From Zhengitettix transpicula (taxonomy: Eukaryota > Arthropoda > Insecta > Orthoptera > Tetrigidae), in contig CM073591.1 in the NCBI GenBank assembly GCA_037074705.1, positions 31,476,587 through 31,540,586 on the forward strand: 64,000 nt of DNA, written 5' to 3'. Shown here in pieces: positions 22,290-33,080 of this stretch (position 1 is its first letter; every line of letters begins with the position of its first letter). A program made the translations under genes and the position numbers. Under the pieces are notes generated by a model. The model ran no database searches, had not been told where the DNA came from, and saw nothing but the letters and a program-made list of their open reading frames with translations.

Positions 22290-23382
22290 TGTAATAATTT
22301 ATTAACTAGCTTTTTGTTATCTATTGACAATAATTTTGGATATGAATTATGTGGCGTTTTAAAATAAAAAGAACTATTACGTGAAAACTATTAAACAAGA
22401 TTTATTAACAATTTTAAAACAAGTATTCAAATTACAAAATATTTGGGATCTCAGGGTCTTGAACTGGGTTTGATAAATGGCAGAATTTATATAATCAAAA
22501 TCACAAAATTACATTTGCTTTATATGGGAATCAATGCATCTGAACATAGACGAAATTTGTTGCTGAATAAATAATGCTAAAGATTGAATTTAAACAATTT
22601 CAATTTTTATCAAGAAATAAAGAATGATCTGAATAATTAAAGATCTCATTTTATCGATAATTAAAGAACGATCTGACGTTTATCTTTTAAACGTGGTTTA
22701 CAATGATTTTTAAAGTTTTCTTTCTACTTACGGCAGCCCAGGACTCATTTTACTTTTCGTGCACAATTTTGGGGATATCACTGATTCTAAGTTCTCACAG
22801 ACTCTAAATGTTCACAGACTCTAATTAGCGTAGTTTGTTAGTTGGTTTAAAATAACTTTGTCGATTCTCGATGATTTACTGCAACCTGGATTTGTAGACC
22901 TCGTGGATTTTTGTTGAAAATGCACCTCATTGGTTTTGTCTGTTGACTGAAGACTAGTTCAATTTCTGCATTTTTGATATAACAGCGTACTGGTTACTGG
23001 AACACTTTCTCGTTCTTTAAATTAGACCTTTTTCATTCTGACTGACTAAATTGTTCAACTTTTCGTGTATTAGAATTTTGTGGTCTTTACACCTCGCCGT
23101 TCATTGCCTGACTGTTCTATTTTTGTAAAATAGACTTTGCTGGTCTCTATGCCTCGCTGTTCCTTGCCTGACTGTTCGTTCTTTTCGTCTGTTCTATTTG
23201 CTGTCTGCTGCCTGACTGTTCGTTCGTCTCGTAAATTTTGAGCGCGTAAAACCTTCTCGACCGATCAACAATACTTTCTTTGCATTGCCGGTTTGTTGCG
23301 GCGTCCGCTATATCCACCAATAATGAGTCCTCTACAATTCAACTTTTCAATTAGAACGATGTCTTAATTACCAATTACTACA
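22290..23382 (-). mobile_element. Family F solo LTR inside the inverted repeat
   Basis: Minus-orientation copy: on the plus strand it runs from TGTAATAATTTATT to CCAATTACTACA, 1093 bp. Its relatives are at 28361 and 62321. The matching place in the right arm of the inverted repeat (about 24760-24775) reads GAATTATATATATTAATTTT without the element. This is a paralogous empty site and implies a TSD of about 4 bp (ATAT). It is therefore an insertion younger than the inverted duplication. It carries no coding region. Confidence 0.85.
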
Positions 23383-23687
23383 ATATATTAATTTTTTATT
23401 AAATTTGAGTGTTGATTATAAATATGATGGTTGATTAAAAAACACCTGTTAGGGGTATTACAAAAATAACATTTATGATTTTTACTGGTACACGTTGACT
23501 ATTCCATCGATTCTTCTCAGGAGTTCCCATAATTTTCTATTAGACTTTTATTGGACACTTGTGAAATAAGTTTTCCTTGCCTTGTATTATGACATATAAT
23601 TAAGTTTTAATCTCTAATACAAGGGTGTTGGAATCTTTTTGTGTCCGATGTTTAAAATGATTAATTCATTAACTTAATGTAAGGCTG

Positions 23688-24464
23688 ATGGCTGGCACGT
23701 TGTGGTTTGGTGAGGAGTCAACGTTAAAACTAATCAACTGATAGAAAGTATCAGCAAGTGTCGCACCCTGCTACTGTAAAGATCCCTAAGCGATGCCGCT
23801 CGTGTTTTTTTTTTGGACGAGTACATATTGTTGTATGACCTTTTTTTTTACGTGAGAGCTGAATCAGTTATCGCTAAACAGTGGTTTCGTTCCCTGGGGA
23901 CGAATCTTGCGTAAAGGCAGGCAATCTGTTTCCATTTGATTGTGGATCAGTAGCAGCAGCAGCAGCAGTAGCAGTAGCAGCAGCAGAGGCGGGCAGGCAA
24001 TAAGAAGAGGTATTTGTGCAGAGAGAGGAATATGAGCTGTGCGGTGACAGAGCTTGTTTACGTATGCGGCAACGCCTCACCGCGGGGCACGCTGCGAATT
24101 ATGTTGTCGTGTGGAATGAGTGAGGGGAAGGCCACCCATTAACCCCGTGGCTATTCCGATGATATGGCAAAGCAAGCAACGAGGGCCTACGCTAACAACT
24201 GGTATTTCATGCTGCTGACTCCCAGGGCGACAAAACATTCGTCCCCGGGGATCGCTTCTGTCTCAATCAACTGATTGCACGTTCAGTGTTGCTCTGTTAA
24301 AATATAAAATTTATTGTGCCTCAATTGTTTCCCATCTTAAAAAGTAAAAAATGAAAGAAAGAGCCAAATGGTTCAACGCTTCACTATTTTTTTTTATACA
24401 AAAACTTACCCGATCCCATATAATTGATAAAATGTTCTCCATTATTTTCGCTCACTCTGACAAC
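23688..24464. other. Spacer of the inverted repeat, GC-richer, with CAG tract
   Basis: This spacer is distinctly less AT-rich than the arms and includes an imperfect (CAG/TAG)n tract at 23949-23988. The minus-strand frame 23874-24080 reads poly-Ala through that tract and is not convincing as a gene. The spacer could be host DNA captured between two inverted arms. Confidence 0.5.
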
Positions 24465-25280
24465 CAGCCGTACATTAAGTTAATGAATTAATAATTTTAA
24501 ACATCGGCCACAAAAAGATTCCAACACCCTTGTATTAGAAATTAAAACTTAATTATATGTCATAATACAAGGCAATGAAAACTTATTTCTCAATTGTCCA
24601 ATAAAAGGCTAATAGAAAATTATGGCAACTCCTGAGAAGAATCGATGGAATAGTCAACGTGTACCACTAAAAATCATAAATGTTATTTTTCTAATACCCC
24701 TAACAGGTGTTTTTTAATCAACCATCATATTTATAATCAATACTCAAATTTAATAAAAATTAATATATATAATTCGATAATACGCTGATTGATGTTACGT
24801 TATCTTTCAGACGACTACGGTTGAAATACTGAAAGCTCCTGTAATTTTTTTCGACGATAACTTATGTTTGTAAAAATAGAAACATCAAAGGTTTGAGGAA
24901 TTTTTATTCTTTTTAAGTGTGTTGTAGACAAAATTAATATTGCAAACATCGTTCAGCCGAATTGTCATTTAAAAACACGAATTTAAATTATGAACGATTA
25001 CAACTAGTCAACACTGTAGAGCCTGATTAAAAAATCTGTTTGGTGTTATATTATTAAAAAATACTAGTATAATAATCAGTCATACTAAATTATAATCAGA
25101 AATGATTTTTATTTTTTCAGTGAATTACTTAGAATGTTCCATTGTGCACGCCCAGAAGCTTAAGTAAGGATGAACGAATCCTGAAAATCTAAAACACAAT
25201 CCGCGATGTTGGTACACATTAAAATATCATAATTCATTTGATTTAATTTATTACATTAGTCCCCGTATGAGGGATATTTC

Positions 25281-26086
25281 AGTTAAATTAGAGAATACAC
25301 TCATTTTCATATTTTCGTAAAAAACTCTTCTTTCTCAAGTAATTGTAGCTTAATTTAATATTAACCTTTAATCCTGCCAATAAAATTTCATAGATGTATT
25401 ATATCCATTATTTAATTATATTTACAGTATCTTATTATGTATTATATAAAAATAACGCAAAAAAAACCGTGATTGTATTTAAATTCAGGGTTATGGATGA
25501 ATCTGAGTTTTATTATGATAATCCGAGCATCGTCGGGCAGCCAGCAAGTGTAAGAATAAAAACACATCATACAACTCTATTTTTATGCCTCAACGTTTTG
25601 TGTATATTTTTGTTAAAGGATTGTGACCGTAACATAAACGAAACATATTTTGGATCAGCGACCTCCACCTACATGAAGCCACACCCAACTCCCTGCGGTG
25701 TTTTTCAATTCTACTATCCACACAGTTTTTAAAATAAAAAGACACAATTAGCTGGGATGATGATTAGTTCTACAACCTGATTCTAGACAGTCACCTTGTC
25801 TCTGTGAGTTAGTGATGGAAGGTAATAGAAATAAGAGTTGCTTGTATGCGGCCGGGTCGCTCGCTACACTCACCACCCATTATGCTCCTACAGGTGGTCG
25901 AGGACTCGTCACTGGAGCTTTCTATTCTTCGTGGCAAAGCAACTGTAATGCTTTTAACATCATCAAGACCACGCCACACTGGACAAAACATCTGGACTCT
26001 TTAAACTCTCTTGAGAGGGGGAGGGGAAGACGGAGACCCGTCAAGACGCCTACCGTTCTGCAGAGTTCCAAGAATCCCTCTGGGGA
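25281..26086. other. Unique region with one possible exon
   Basis: Mostly AT-rich. The 112-codon frame 25394-25732 contains the exon-like patch described separately. 25800-26080 is more GC-balanced, with overlapping frames on both strands and no domain. Confidence 0.35.
25489..25549 (+). CDS. Possible small coding exon (weak)
   Basis: An acceptor-like TTTAAATTCAG ends at 25488, and a donor-like GTAAGA starts at 25550. Between them, ATG at 25493 opens MDESEFYYDNPSIVGQPAS with mixed third positions, in an otherwise AT-saturated stretch. The acidic and aromatic residues look more protein-like than the surroundings. I do not recognise the protein, the donor has T rather than G at -1, and no neighbouring exon is identified. 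Treat it as a candidate only. Confidence 0.22.
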
Positions 26087-26259
26087 CTTATGATTACTGC
26101 GGTCAGACACGAGCTTAACAGTGGTTCCTACAGACACGATGCACAAGTAGCGATCTGATATGGTAACTCTGTTTGAAAAAAAAAGCATTCAAAGTTCCTA
26201 AAACAGTGTGTAAACAATAACAAAAAAATTATTTTCTATTACCCAAATTTTTCAGAGCA
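26087..26259. repeat. Repeat G, copy 1
   Basis: About 170 bp from CTTATGATTACTGCGGTC to CCCAAATTTTTCAGAGC, repeated in the same orientation at 29362-29534 with about 90% or more identity by eye. No terminal inverted repeats or tail are evident; its nature is unknown. Confidence 0.8.
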
Positions 26260-26765
26260 ACATTAATGCATAATAATGACATTAGACAAAATGATTACTT
26301 GTGATGCGAATTCAGTGAGTACCAATTAACTGTAACAAAAGAGCGAAGCGTACCAGAAAATTTTGTTGCGGCTTAAAATAATATTTATCGATAATGATTA
26401 TTACCAAAATATTATTTAAAATAAAAGTTAAAGAAGCAATGAAGGCCAGAAATTAAAAATTCGCATTAGGAATGCAAACACAAGCAGATCAAGTCTAATG
26501 GATAAGAATTATTTAAGATTCTTAAAAACACTTATTAAACACATTACGAATATTAGCCAATCAAGAGGCCTCTGAAATATGACTGGAAACACTAAATGTA
26601 ACGTGGATGTTTTATAAAATTTTTATGCAGTTCATGGACACGGATGCAAAATATTCGTAGGAACTTGGAAACGTACACGGATGACTTCGGTACTATACCA
26701 GTGAGATAAACCGTCGATTAGTCTCGAATTAGTAGGAATATCTTGAATTACTTATTAATAAATAC
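26260..26765. other. AT-rich DNA, nothing recognised
   Basis: No frames or repeats of note. Confidence 0.4.
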
Positions 26766-26985
26766 TGACAAATTTGATAAGTAGCCAAAAACAGACAATA
26801 AGTGCTAAATTGTGTACCATAAAACGTTTCACCAACCTTGTTGCTTTCGTCAGGTGATTAAAAAACGCTTTTTTTTGTGCGGTATGTCGTTCTTGAGGCT
26901 TTTGCGTTTTTGAATCACGTGACGAAATCAACAAGGATTGCCTAAACGTTTTGTGGTATTTAATTTATTATTTAATTTTTGTCCG
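26766..26985. repeat. Family C fold-back element, degenerate
   Basis: The left arm (AGTAGCCAAAAACAGACAA..., AAAACGTTTCACC, CCTTGTTGCTTTCGTCAGGTG) faces the right arm (AATCACGTGACGAAATCAAC, AAGGATTGCC, AAACGTTTTGTGGTATTT). The two strands can fold into one long hairpin around an inner loop at about 26860-26915. It is a relative of 38788-39077. Confidence 0.7.
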
Positions 26986-28360
26986 TTATGTAATATAATA
27001 GTCTACACGTGCCCTCTTATCATAACGTCTCTTCAGCATAGGCGCAGCTGCAAGAACGCTGATGCAGTTAAAGACATCACTTTAGATATAGTGAGTAATG
27101 ATACGCACAACAACATAAATCTTCACCCCTTCCGCCTAGGCAGCTGTGAAAACGCTGCGTCTAATGAAGTCAGCATTTTAAGTGCCTTATGCAGACATGC
27201 ACACGGCAGCAGAAATCTTCCACCCTGCAAGAGCTCTCATTGGAGACTTAAAAATTATCAGGGAGGGGGAAAGGAGTCTTCGAATTGTTCAGAGCTTCTT
27301 GGGAACGACAGTCGTGATCCAACCTCCAGACGGGTCGGTGGTTCCTGGTGCTATCCGGCAGTTTGTCTTACTTTATTTTATTTCTAACTATGAAATCTCT
27401 TTATTCTTCATCAACTCTTATTTGACTGAAGTGCAGCGAAACACCAACCACTACGCCTAGGTTCAATTAGTTGAACCCGAACCCTCACGTTACCGACTTT
27501 CCTATTTCCTGTTCTTAATTCTTCCTTTATCCTCTAGATTGGTAGCCAGGTGAGCTAACGGAGGTATGGCTCGGTTGGTGAACGATCTATCTGGACTTCC
27601 CATTTCCAACTGCTGGAAGGTTACATGTTCACAGTGGTGGAGTGTTACATGGTGGCAGTTTGGGATGTTACAGTTATTTGGCTATTAATTTATCAACTTA
27701 GTTCACTTTTAACGCTGACGTTTTATAATTTATAATTAAATAATTGCCTTGACAGCCTAAAATTTACAATTTCCCATTAATTCAATCACAGGGCTTTAAT
27801 GAATGGTAAATTGAAGGCTTTCAAGCCAGTAGAGCATCTGAATTCTTCTTTATGTCTGAAATATCACCATTGTGGTATACGATTTTAGCATTAATATCAA
27901 TATAAATTTTTATTTAATTAATAACTGAAAATTCCCTTAATATTTTGTTAAAAAATTAAACTTAGTTGTAATGTAAATCTGTAGTTTACGAATCACAGTT
28001 CTCCCGTGGCCCACACTTCCAGACCTGAATTACGAACTGACTTAAATGTAAATAGATCAAAGCTTTTTGGAATTTTTCAATTCAGGAATATAGTGAAGCT
28101 TTCACTATCACCAGGCCGTAAAGACCATTGTTAATGTTAAACAAAAATGTCAACCTTGTTCATGCTAAAAATCACAAAGGGCCTCGGACGTCCTCCAGGA
28201 GGCTCGCACATCGCTTTGTCTACATTCTATGAGGCAGGGTTTCGGTCAATCTTTCTCTTTAACTTAAAATTCAGTGTTTAAGTATCAAACTGATTTTATT
28301 ATATAGTTTTTTGATACTTGAGTAATAAGATAATTATAGATTTAACAACGATATATATAT
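26986..28360. other. Unique region, no gene recognised
   Basis: 27000-27400 is GC-balanced with two overlapping plus-strand frames (26938-27387 and 27182-27460) lacking recognisable domains. 27660-28350 is AT-rich. Nothing else is seen. Confidence 0.35.
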
Positions 28361-29346
28361 TGTAGTAATTGGTAATTAAGGCATTGTTCTAATTGAAAAG
28401 TTGAATTGTAGAGGACTCATTATTAGTGGATATAGAGCGGACGCCGCAACAAACCGGCATGGCAAAGAAAACATTGTTGATCGGTTGGGAAGGTTTTACG
28501 CGCTCAAAATTTACGAGACGAAGAATTCAGTCGGGCAGCGGACAGCAAGCAGTTTTAAAGCTTTAGCAGTCGGGCAGCAGACAGCGAATAGATCAGACGA
28601 AAAGTTTTACAGTGGGCAGTCAGAACGAAGGAATGTGGTCCAGTCACAAGCATGCTTTCAAATATTAAAAAGTAAAGCAATATTCAGTTGGGAAGGAGAC
28701 AGAGCAACTAGTGTGTATTCGGTGGTCGAGCGTAGATTCATCATGCTGGCCATAGACGAACCAATGAGGTCCATTTTCAACTAAAGTCACGAGATCTACA
28801 AATCCAGGTTGCAGTAAAGCATCGAGAACCAACCAATTTGTCTTAAACCAACTAACAAACAACGCCAATTAGAGCCTGTGAACATTTAAGTGTCTGTGAG
28901 TACTTAGAATCAGTGATGTCCCCAAAATTGTGCACAAAAGCTAAAAGGAGACCTGGGCGGCCGCAAGTAGAGAAAAACTTCAAAATCATTTGTAAACCGT
29001 GTTTAAAAGATAAAAGTCAGATCGTTCTTTAATTATTTAATTATCGATAAAATGAGATCCTTAATTCTTGATAAAATTAAAATTGTTTAAATTCAACCTT
29101 TAGTATTATTTCTTCCGCAACAAATTTCGTCTATGTTCAAACGCATTGATTTCCATAAAAAGTAAATGTAATTTTGATTATATAAATTCAGCCATTTATC
29201 AAACCCAGTTCAAGACCCTGAGATCCCAAATATTTTGTGTATTTTATACTTGTTTTAAAATTGTTAATAAATCTTGTTTAATAGTTTTCACTTAAGTTTT
29301 TTCATTTTAAAACGCCACATTCATATTATTATATTTAATTATTACA
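28361..29346 (+). mobile_element. Family F solo LTR
   Basis: Seen: 986 bp from TGTAGTAATTGGTAATTA to TTTAATTATTACA, with inverted termini, flanked on both sides by ATATATAT. It shares with the 62321 copy the block GTAGAGGACTCATTATTAGT, the GCGCTCAAAATTTACGAGAC box and the repeated GTCGGGCAGC motif. No adjacent internal retrotransposon sequence is seen. The 127-codon frame 28401-28784 lies wholly inside the LTR and is not a host gene. Confidence 0.82.
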
Positions 29347-29361
29347 ATATATATAAATATA

Positions 29362-29534
29362 TACTTATGATTACTGCGGTCAGACACGAGTATAACAGTG
29401 GTTCCTACAGACACGATGCGAAGTAGCGATGGTATATGGTAACTCAGTTTGAACAAAAAGCATTCAAAGTTCCTAAAACAGTGTGTAAACAATAACAAAA
29501 AAATTATTTTATATTACCCAAACCTTTCAGAGCA
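29362..29534. repeat. Repeat G, copy 2
   Basis: Direct repeat of 26087-26259, starting CTTATGATTACTGCGGTC. It sits only 16 bp beyond the family F LTR and runs into a TA microsatellite. Confidence 0.8.
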
Positions 29535-29558
29535 TATATATATATATATATATATATA
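29535..29558. repeat. (TA)n microsatellite
   Basis: About 12 TA units between repeat G and a fold-back arm. Confidence 0.9.
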
Positions 29559-29559
29559 A

Positions 29560-29650
29560 ATATTCTCGGGCTTCTAACCGAGTGAAAAGATCTAGGCGCG
29601 ACGTTTCGATGACGTTCACTGTCATCGTCTTCTATCAAAATGGCAGTTTG
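29560..29650 (-). repeat. Fold-back arm with strong inner stem
   Basis: GACGTTTC at 29600-29607 is followed by GATGAC...GTCATC (six perfect pairs), one base and TCTTCTA. On the minus strand this is (T)AGAAGA, one base, stem, GAAACGTC. The inner stem is the best paired of all copies, while the CTGA part of the core is altered. Confidence 0.5.
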
Positions 29651-30385
29651 AGACTCCTATGGATATAATTACACCTCTATACAAAATAACGAAAAAACGT
29701 TAAAGAGGTTACGGTCTCTCCATTGTCTTTTTTTAAGTGAACGAAGTGTGAAAGAGAGTCAAACAGAAATTTAAGTGACATCGGTTTCGGATTACCTACT
29801 TTATGAGGCGTGTTAACAACTGTAACATTTGATTTTATAGTACCTTCATTGTTGTACAAATGTGATACTGATCAAATATATGAAGAAAAATGAGTTGAAC
29901 AACGACAAAAAAAAATTAGGGAGACAACTGTAGCACTATAATTACAATTTTTGATACAGATATCGCGCTTTAAGAAATGAACTACGCTCTGATTAAAATT
30001 GACGGTTCCTGACTTTTATGGCAGCAACGTAGTACGAATGTGGTTCGTAGAAGCAGGACAAGTAACTGGCAATCCACGCCCAAATTCCGTTGGTATCAGT
30101 CTGACAGACGACTTTCATCCGCGAGTGGCAGGTGACACTTGAATGGTGAGAGTCCGCGTACGGTTCCCGTACACAAACACAAACACACAGGGGGGAAGGA
30201 AATTAAAATACTATTATAACGACTGGTAAATTTTTCTATCCATATCCTTTCGATTGAAAATCAATATTTCATGTATTGGATTTCCTCATATAATACATTA
30301 ATATATAAATATTTAAATAAGAAAACCCTCTAAGGAAAACTATCTTTTGTATCCTGTAATCGAGATTCATAAAAAAATGTCATTT

Positions 30386-30387
<2 letters not shown>
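29651..30387. other. Unique DNA, nothing recognised
   Basis: AT-rich with a GC-balanced patch at 30020-30180. No frame or repeat of note. Confidence 0.4.

Positions 30388-30428
<41 letters not shown>
30388..30428. repeat. (TA)n microsatellite abutting an LTR
   Basis: About 20 TA units run directly into TGTAGTGAATAAC of the E-family LTR. More TA repeats follow the other end of that LTR. Confidence 0.95.
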
Positions 30429-30431
<3 letters not shown>

Positions 30432-31063
30432 AGTGAATAACAACCTTAAGGGCCGCGGGTCTGAAGAGGCCTGAGTATGAATACATTACGCGTGCACGTG
30501 TTTCTGCCTGAGAAGGCCAAAAGAAATCTCGGGTTCGCGCCCCTTTATTTACATTGTTTGTGGGGGCGGAGTACTTATAAATACTCCGAACCCGGGTAGG
30601 AGACGAGGCAGACGGGGACAGAGACGCAGGGAAAAGCAGGGAGACGGAGAGACAGAGAGACGCAAGAAGAGACGCAGGCAGACAGGGAGACGCAGTGTGA
30701 CGCAGGGAGACGCAGGGAGACGCAGAGGTTTTGAGGGACGTCCATCGCGGGGAGGCCGAAGAAGGAGATCGTGTGCTGACGCCACAAGTAAAGTAAGCAT
30801 CACAATATATGTAAAGTACATTCAAAAGTGGAATTCTTTTACACAGTGCGGAAATAGACTCTGTTCTTGAATAGCCACCGAACCGCCCACATTACCCTGT
30901 TGAGAAGGAGAACTTTTTAATCAAGCCGGAGCTAATTTTAATTTTGTGCAGACCAATGTATATCTGCTGACGCCCAACAAATTTTTTTAATGTATTTTTG
31001 TAGTTTCAATGTAATAAAGTTTATTTTTTTTCATATTAAGTAATAAAAAGGCAAATGATTACA
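30429..31063 (+). mobile_element. Family E solo LTR, copy 2
   Basis: 635 bp, TGTAGTGAATAAC...AAATGATTACA, colinear with copy 1 (5864), including the ACTTATAAATACT box, the GACGCAGG minisatellite, TCTGCTGACGCCCAAC near the 3' end and AATAAAG. It is flanked by TA repeats on both sides (TSD ATAT-like). The overlapping Ser/Leu/Pro-rich minus-strand frames (30385-30825 and two others) are products of the minisatellite. Confidence 0.85.
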
Positions 31064-31519
31064 ATATATATATCAATAAAAAGTACTTTTCCCTGTACAT
31101 TGTTTTAAATAGAGTGAATTTTCAGAAATTCAGAAACCGACATCATTTAAATTCCTGACTGTTCGTCACAGTGGTTTTTTTTTCGCTTTTCAAAAAATAA
31201 TATTCGATCAGGCTGCACCTTTTACCCCTTTCATATAAATCAGTAAGAAGGCTTTCGGGAATTTCAAACTGTCTACCGTCATACTCAGACTAATTGATGG
31301 TTGTAAAAATATATTTTTAATTGCTTGGACAAGGAATTTGTTCGCTTTACGTAAAAAAGGACTGAACGTTGTTTTTACTTTAAAGTTATAAATAACCTTG
31401 AAGCTATTTTAAATTGTCATTTTCAAAATTGAAAAATACGACGAAAAATTAACGATTAATCAGTTCAATTTAATTTTATTCTTACGAGACTTCCTATTCG
31501 TTGGTAAAATAACAAATTT
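31064..31519. other. AT-rich DNA, nothing recognised
   Basis: No repeats or open frames of note. Confidence 0.4.
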
Positions 31520-31645
31520 TTGGTAAATATAATGCAGTTAATGACCAGTTTCCGAATATTTATTTAATTAATTTAAAAACAACGTTTCGGTACGTATTTG
31601 TATCTTCTACAGGTCTTTTCTAATCCAAAGAAAATCGTAAAACGT

Positions 31646-31952
31646 GTTTTTTTTGGGGGGTAACAGGCTACATAAGGGTAATCTACATAGTGGCAACTCC
31701 CCTTTAATAGCATAGGAAGGGATTTGACAGGGTGGATGCGGAAGGGTAGAGGAAGGTAGCCAAGGGTTACTAGGGCCCCCGGACTATAGTTTAAGGATCC
31801 TACCCGGCATTCCCCTAAAACTAATGCAGGGAAAACCCTAGAAAAACCTGCATCAGGTAGGTCGGGCATTGGGTACTTGTCCCACGCCCTTCCGATAGCG
31901 GGAGAGGGGTTTGCTGTGGGGACGCAGCATTCCCTTCTCTGTGCCTCGACTA
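31646..31952 (-). mobile_element. Family A retroposon, 3' half, inverted tail junction
   Basis: Minus-orientation copy from its T-run through GGGGTAACAGGCTAC to CCTCGAC. It is followed at 31955-31981 by a plus-orientation scrap of the same family's tail, CATGTAGCCTGTTGCCC plus A's. The two pieces face each other, so this is either two insertions or one rearranged insertion. The minus-strand frame 31573-31959 is a repeat shadow. Confidence 0.8.
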
Positions 31953-31954
31953 GC

Positions 31955-31981
31955 CACATGTAGCCTGTTGCCCTTAAAAAA
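31955..31981 (+). mobile_element. Family A retroposon tail scrap (plus)
   Basis: The 27 bp CATGTAGCCTGTTGCCC plus A's match the last bases of the family A consensus, in opposite orientation to the copy immediately to its left. Confidence 0.7.
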
Positions 31982-32135
31982 TATACAAATTAATTTAAAT
32001 TGACTCCGTTACAAACTATTAGTCACTACATATTAAATATTTGCATTAAATTTGAAATTTTCCCTTGACCCTCTAAACACTTAAGCACGTCGTGACAAAA
32101 TTAAAATTGGTCATTAACTGCATTATATTTTTCAG

Positions 32136-32859
32136 ATAAAACATAAGTAAAAAATAAATAAAAACCCATTAAATAATTTTGGTGTCATCAGAAGGAAAAA
32201 GATAATGTTATAGATAAAGCGAAGAAGTAACTAAAAGTATTTAAACTTCTGTATAAATTCTCTCTGTACGAATTCTTACGACTTACTTGAAAGTTACTTC
32301 ATTTATAATAGTGTAAGCATTATTAGACATAGTAATTATTTGTTACAAAAAATTTCCTATTTAATTAATTGAAAACTGACGGCATATAAATCTATTATAT
32401 GCTGATCATCAAGTATTTTTTTTTCATAATTAACAATATATTTACAGTAATCATTTATGACTCATATTATAATTCATTCACACCATTTAAAATAAATACA
32501 ATTTCTGTAAGCATAAATGTGTTATTAAAAGCAATTAACTAAAACGGAATATTAATAAAGAGGAAACTGGATTAAATTTCTACTCCGTACTACTCTCTAA
32601 TTGTTTTAGAAAATAATGAACTGAGTAAAATTAATTAAAATTAATTCCATGTACTTATTAATTGGAAATTATAATTTTTTTCTTTTTAGTCATTGTGATT
32701 AAAAGGGGAGTTTATAATTTCCATGACATGAATTATATGCATTTTTGTTTTAAAATTTAAATTAAAGGAAAACCATTTGCTCAAATAAATATGTAAATTT
32801 CAATCCCGTCAATAATAAAGCCATTTGAGCTATCGAATTATGGCATTAACGTTCCTTTT
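32136..32859. other. Very AT-rich DNA, nothing recognised
   Basis: No open frame, repeat family or composition change is seen. Confidence 0.4.
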
Positions 32860-33080
32860 CTCGGTTTAAGGGAAAACCAGTTCTTTTAAATTTCAGATGG
32901 ATTCTTTTGGTCGGTCACTAATTAAAATTATGCAAATGAATATGCAGGGGGCACAGCACGCTATTGATTGCATTCTTAAATCAAGGCCTAATTTCCAATA
33001 TTGATGTCATTTGCCAGAAAAGAGAAACATTAATTCAGAGGTTAAATGCACGTGGGCGGGATGCAGATTCCACGTGTTTT
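32860..33080. promoter_or_regulatory. Candidate conserved regulatory block (speculative)
   Basis: A low-repeat patch contains TAATTA, an octamer ATGCAAAT (32930-32937) followed at once by GAATATGCA, and two perfect CACGTG E-boxes (33049-33054 and 33071-33076) arranged as an inverted ACGTGG...CCACGT pair. Octamers are POU-factor sites and CACGTG is a bHLH site. The clustering is suggestive only. Confidence 0.25.

Larger units (their letters stand above)
21775..25280. repeat. Long inverted repeat, about 0.8-kb arms
   Basis: Seen: the left arm (21779-22289 continuing 23383-23687) is the reverse complement of the right arm (24465 to about 25276), with scattered substitutions. Shared landmarks are TCATACGGGGAC at the outer ends, CATCAATCAGCGTATTATCG, AATACCCCTAACAGG-type words, and TCATTAACTTAATGTA at the inner ends. 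A 777-bp non-repeated spacer separates the arms. An F-family LTR interrupts the left arm, and the right arm holds the uninterrupted site. The outer ends share CCTCATACGGGGAC[A/T]AATGT, which could be the terminus of a long-TIR DNA transposon. No transposase is present, and I cannot name a superfamily. Confidence 0.85.
31520..32135. repeat. Fold-back element interrupted by a retroposon
   Basis: AATATAATGCAGTTAATGACC (about 31528) is mirrored by GGTCATTAACTGCATTATAT (about 32111). Inside the left arm, AACGTTTC (31581-31588) and TCTACAG (31606-31612) give, on the minus strand, CTGTAGA, one base, hairpin, GAAACGTT. The outer GAAAAGAC and GTTTTT can form a six-pair stem. A family A copy sits in the loop. 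Confidence 0.65.

Noticed and set aside
23874..24080. Minus-strand frame with a poly-Ala tract
   Set aside because: The Ala run is the CAG/TAG microsatellite read in one frame. No domain or splice support.
28401..28784. 127-residue plus-strand frame
   Set aside because: It is entirely inside a family F solo LTR. The F copies at 62321 and 22290 do not preserve it.
30385..30825. Pro/Ser/Leu/Cys-rich minus-strand frames in E-family LTRs (also 5937-6262 and 33932-34336)
   Set aside because: They are products of the GACGCAGG minisatellite and are not colinear between copies.
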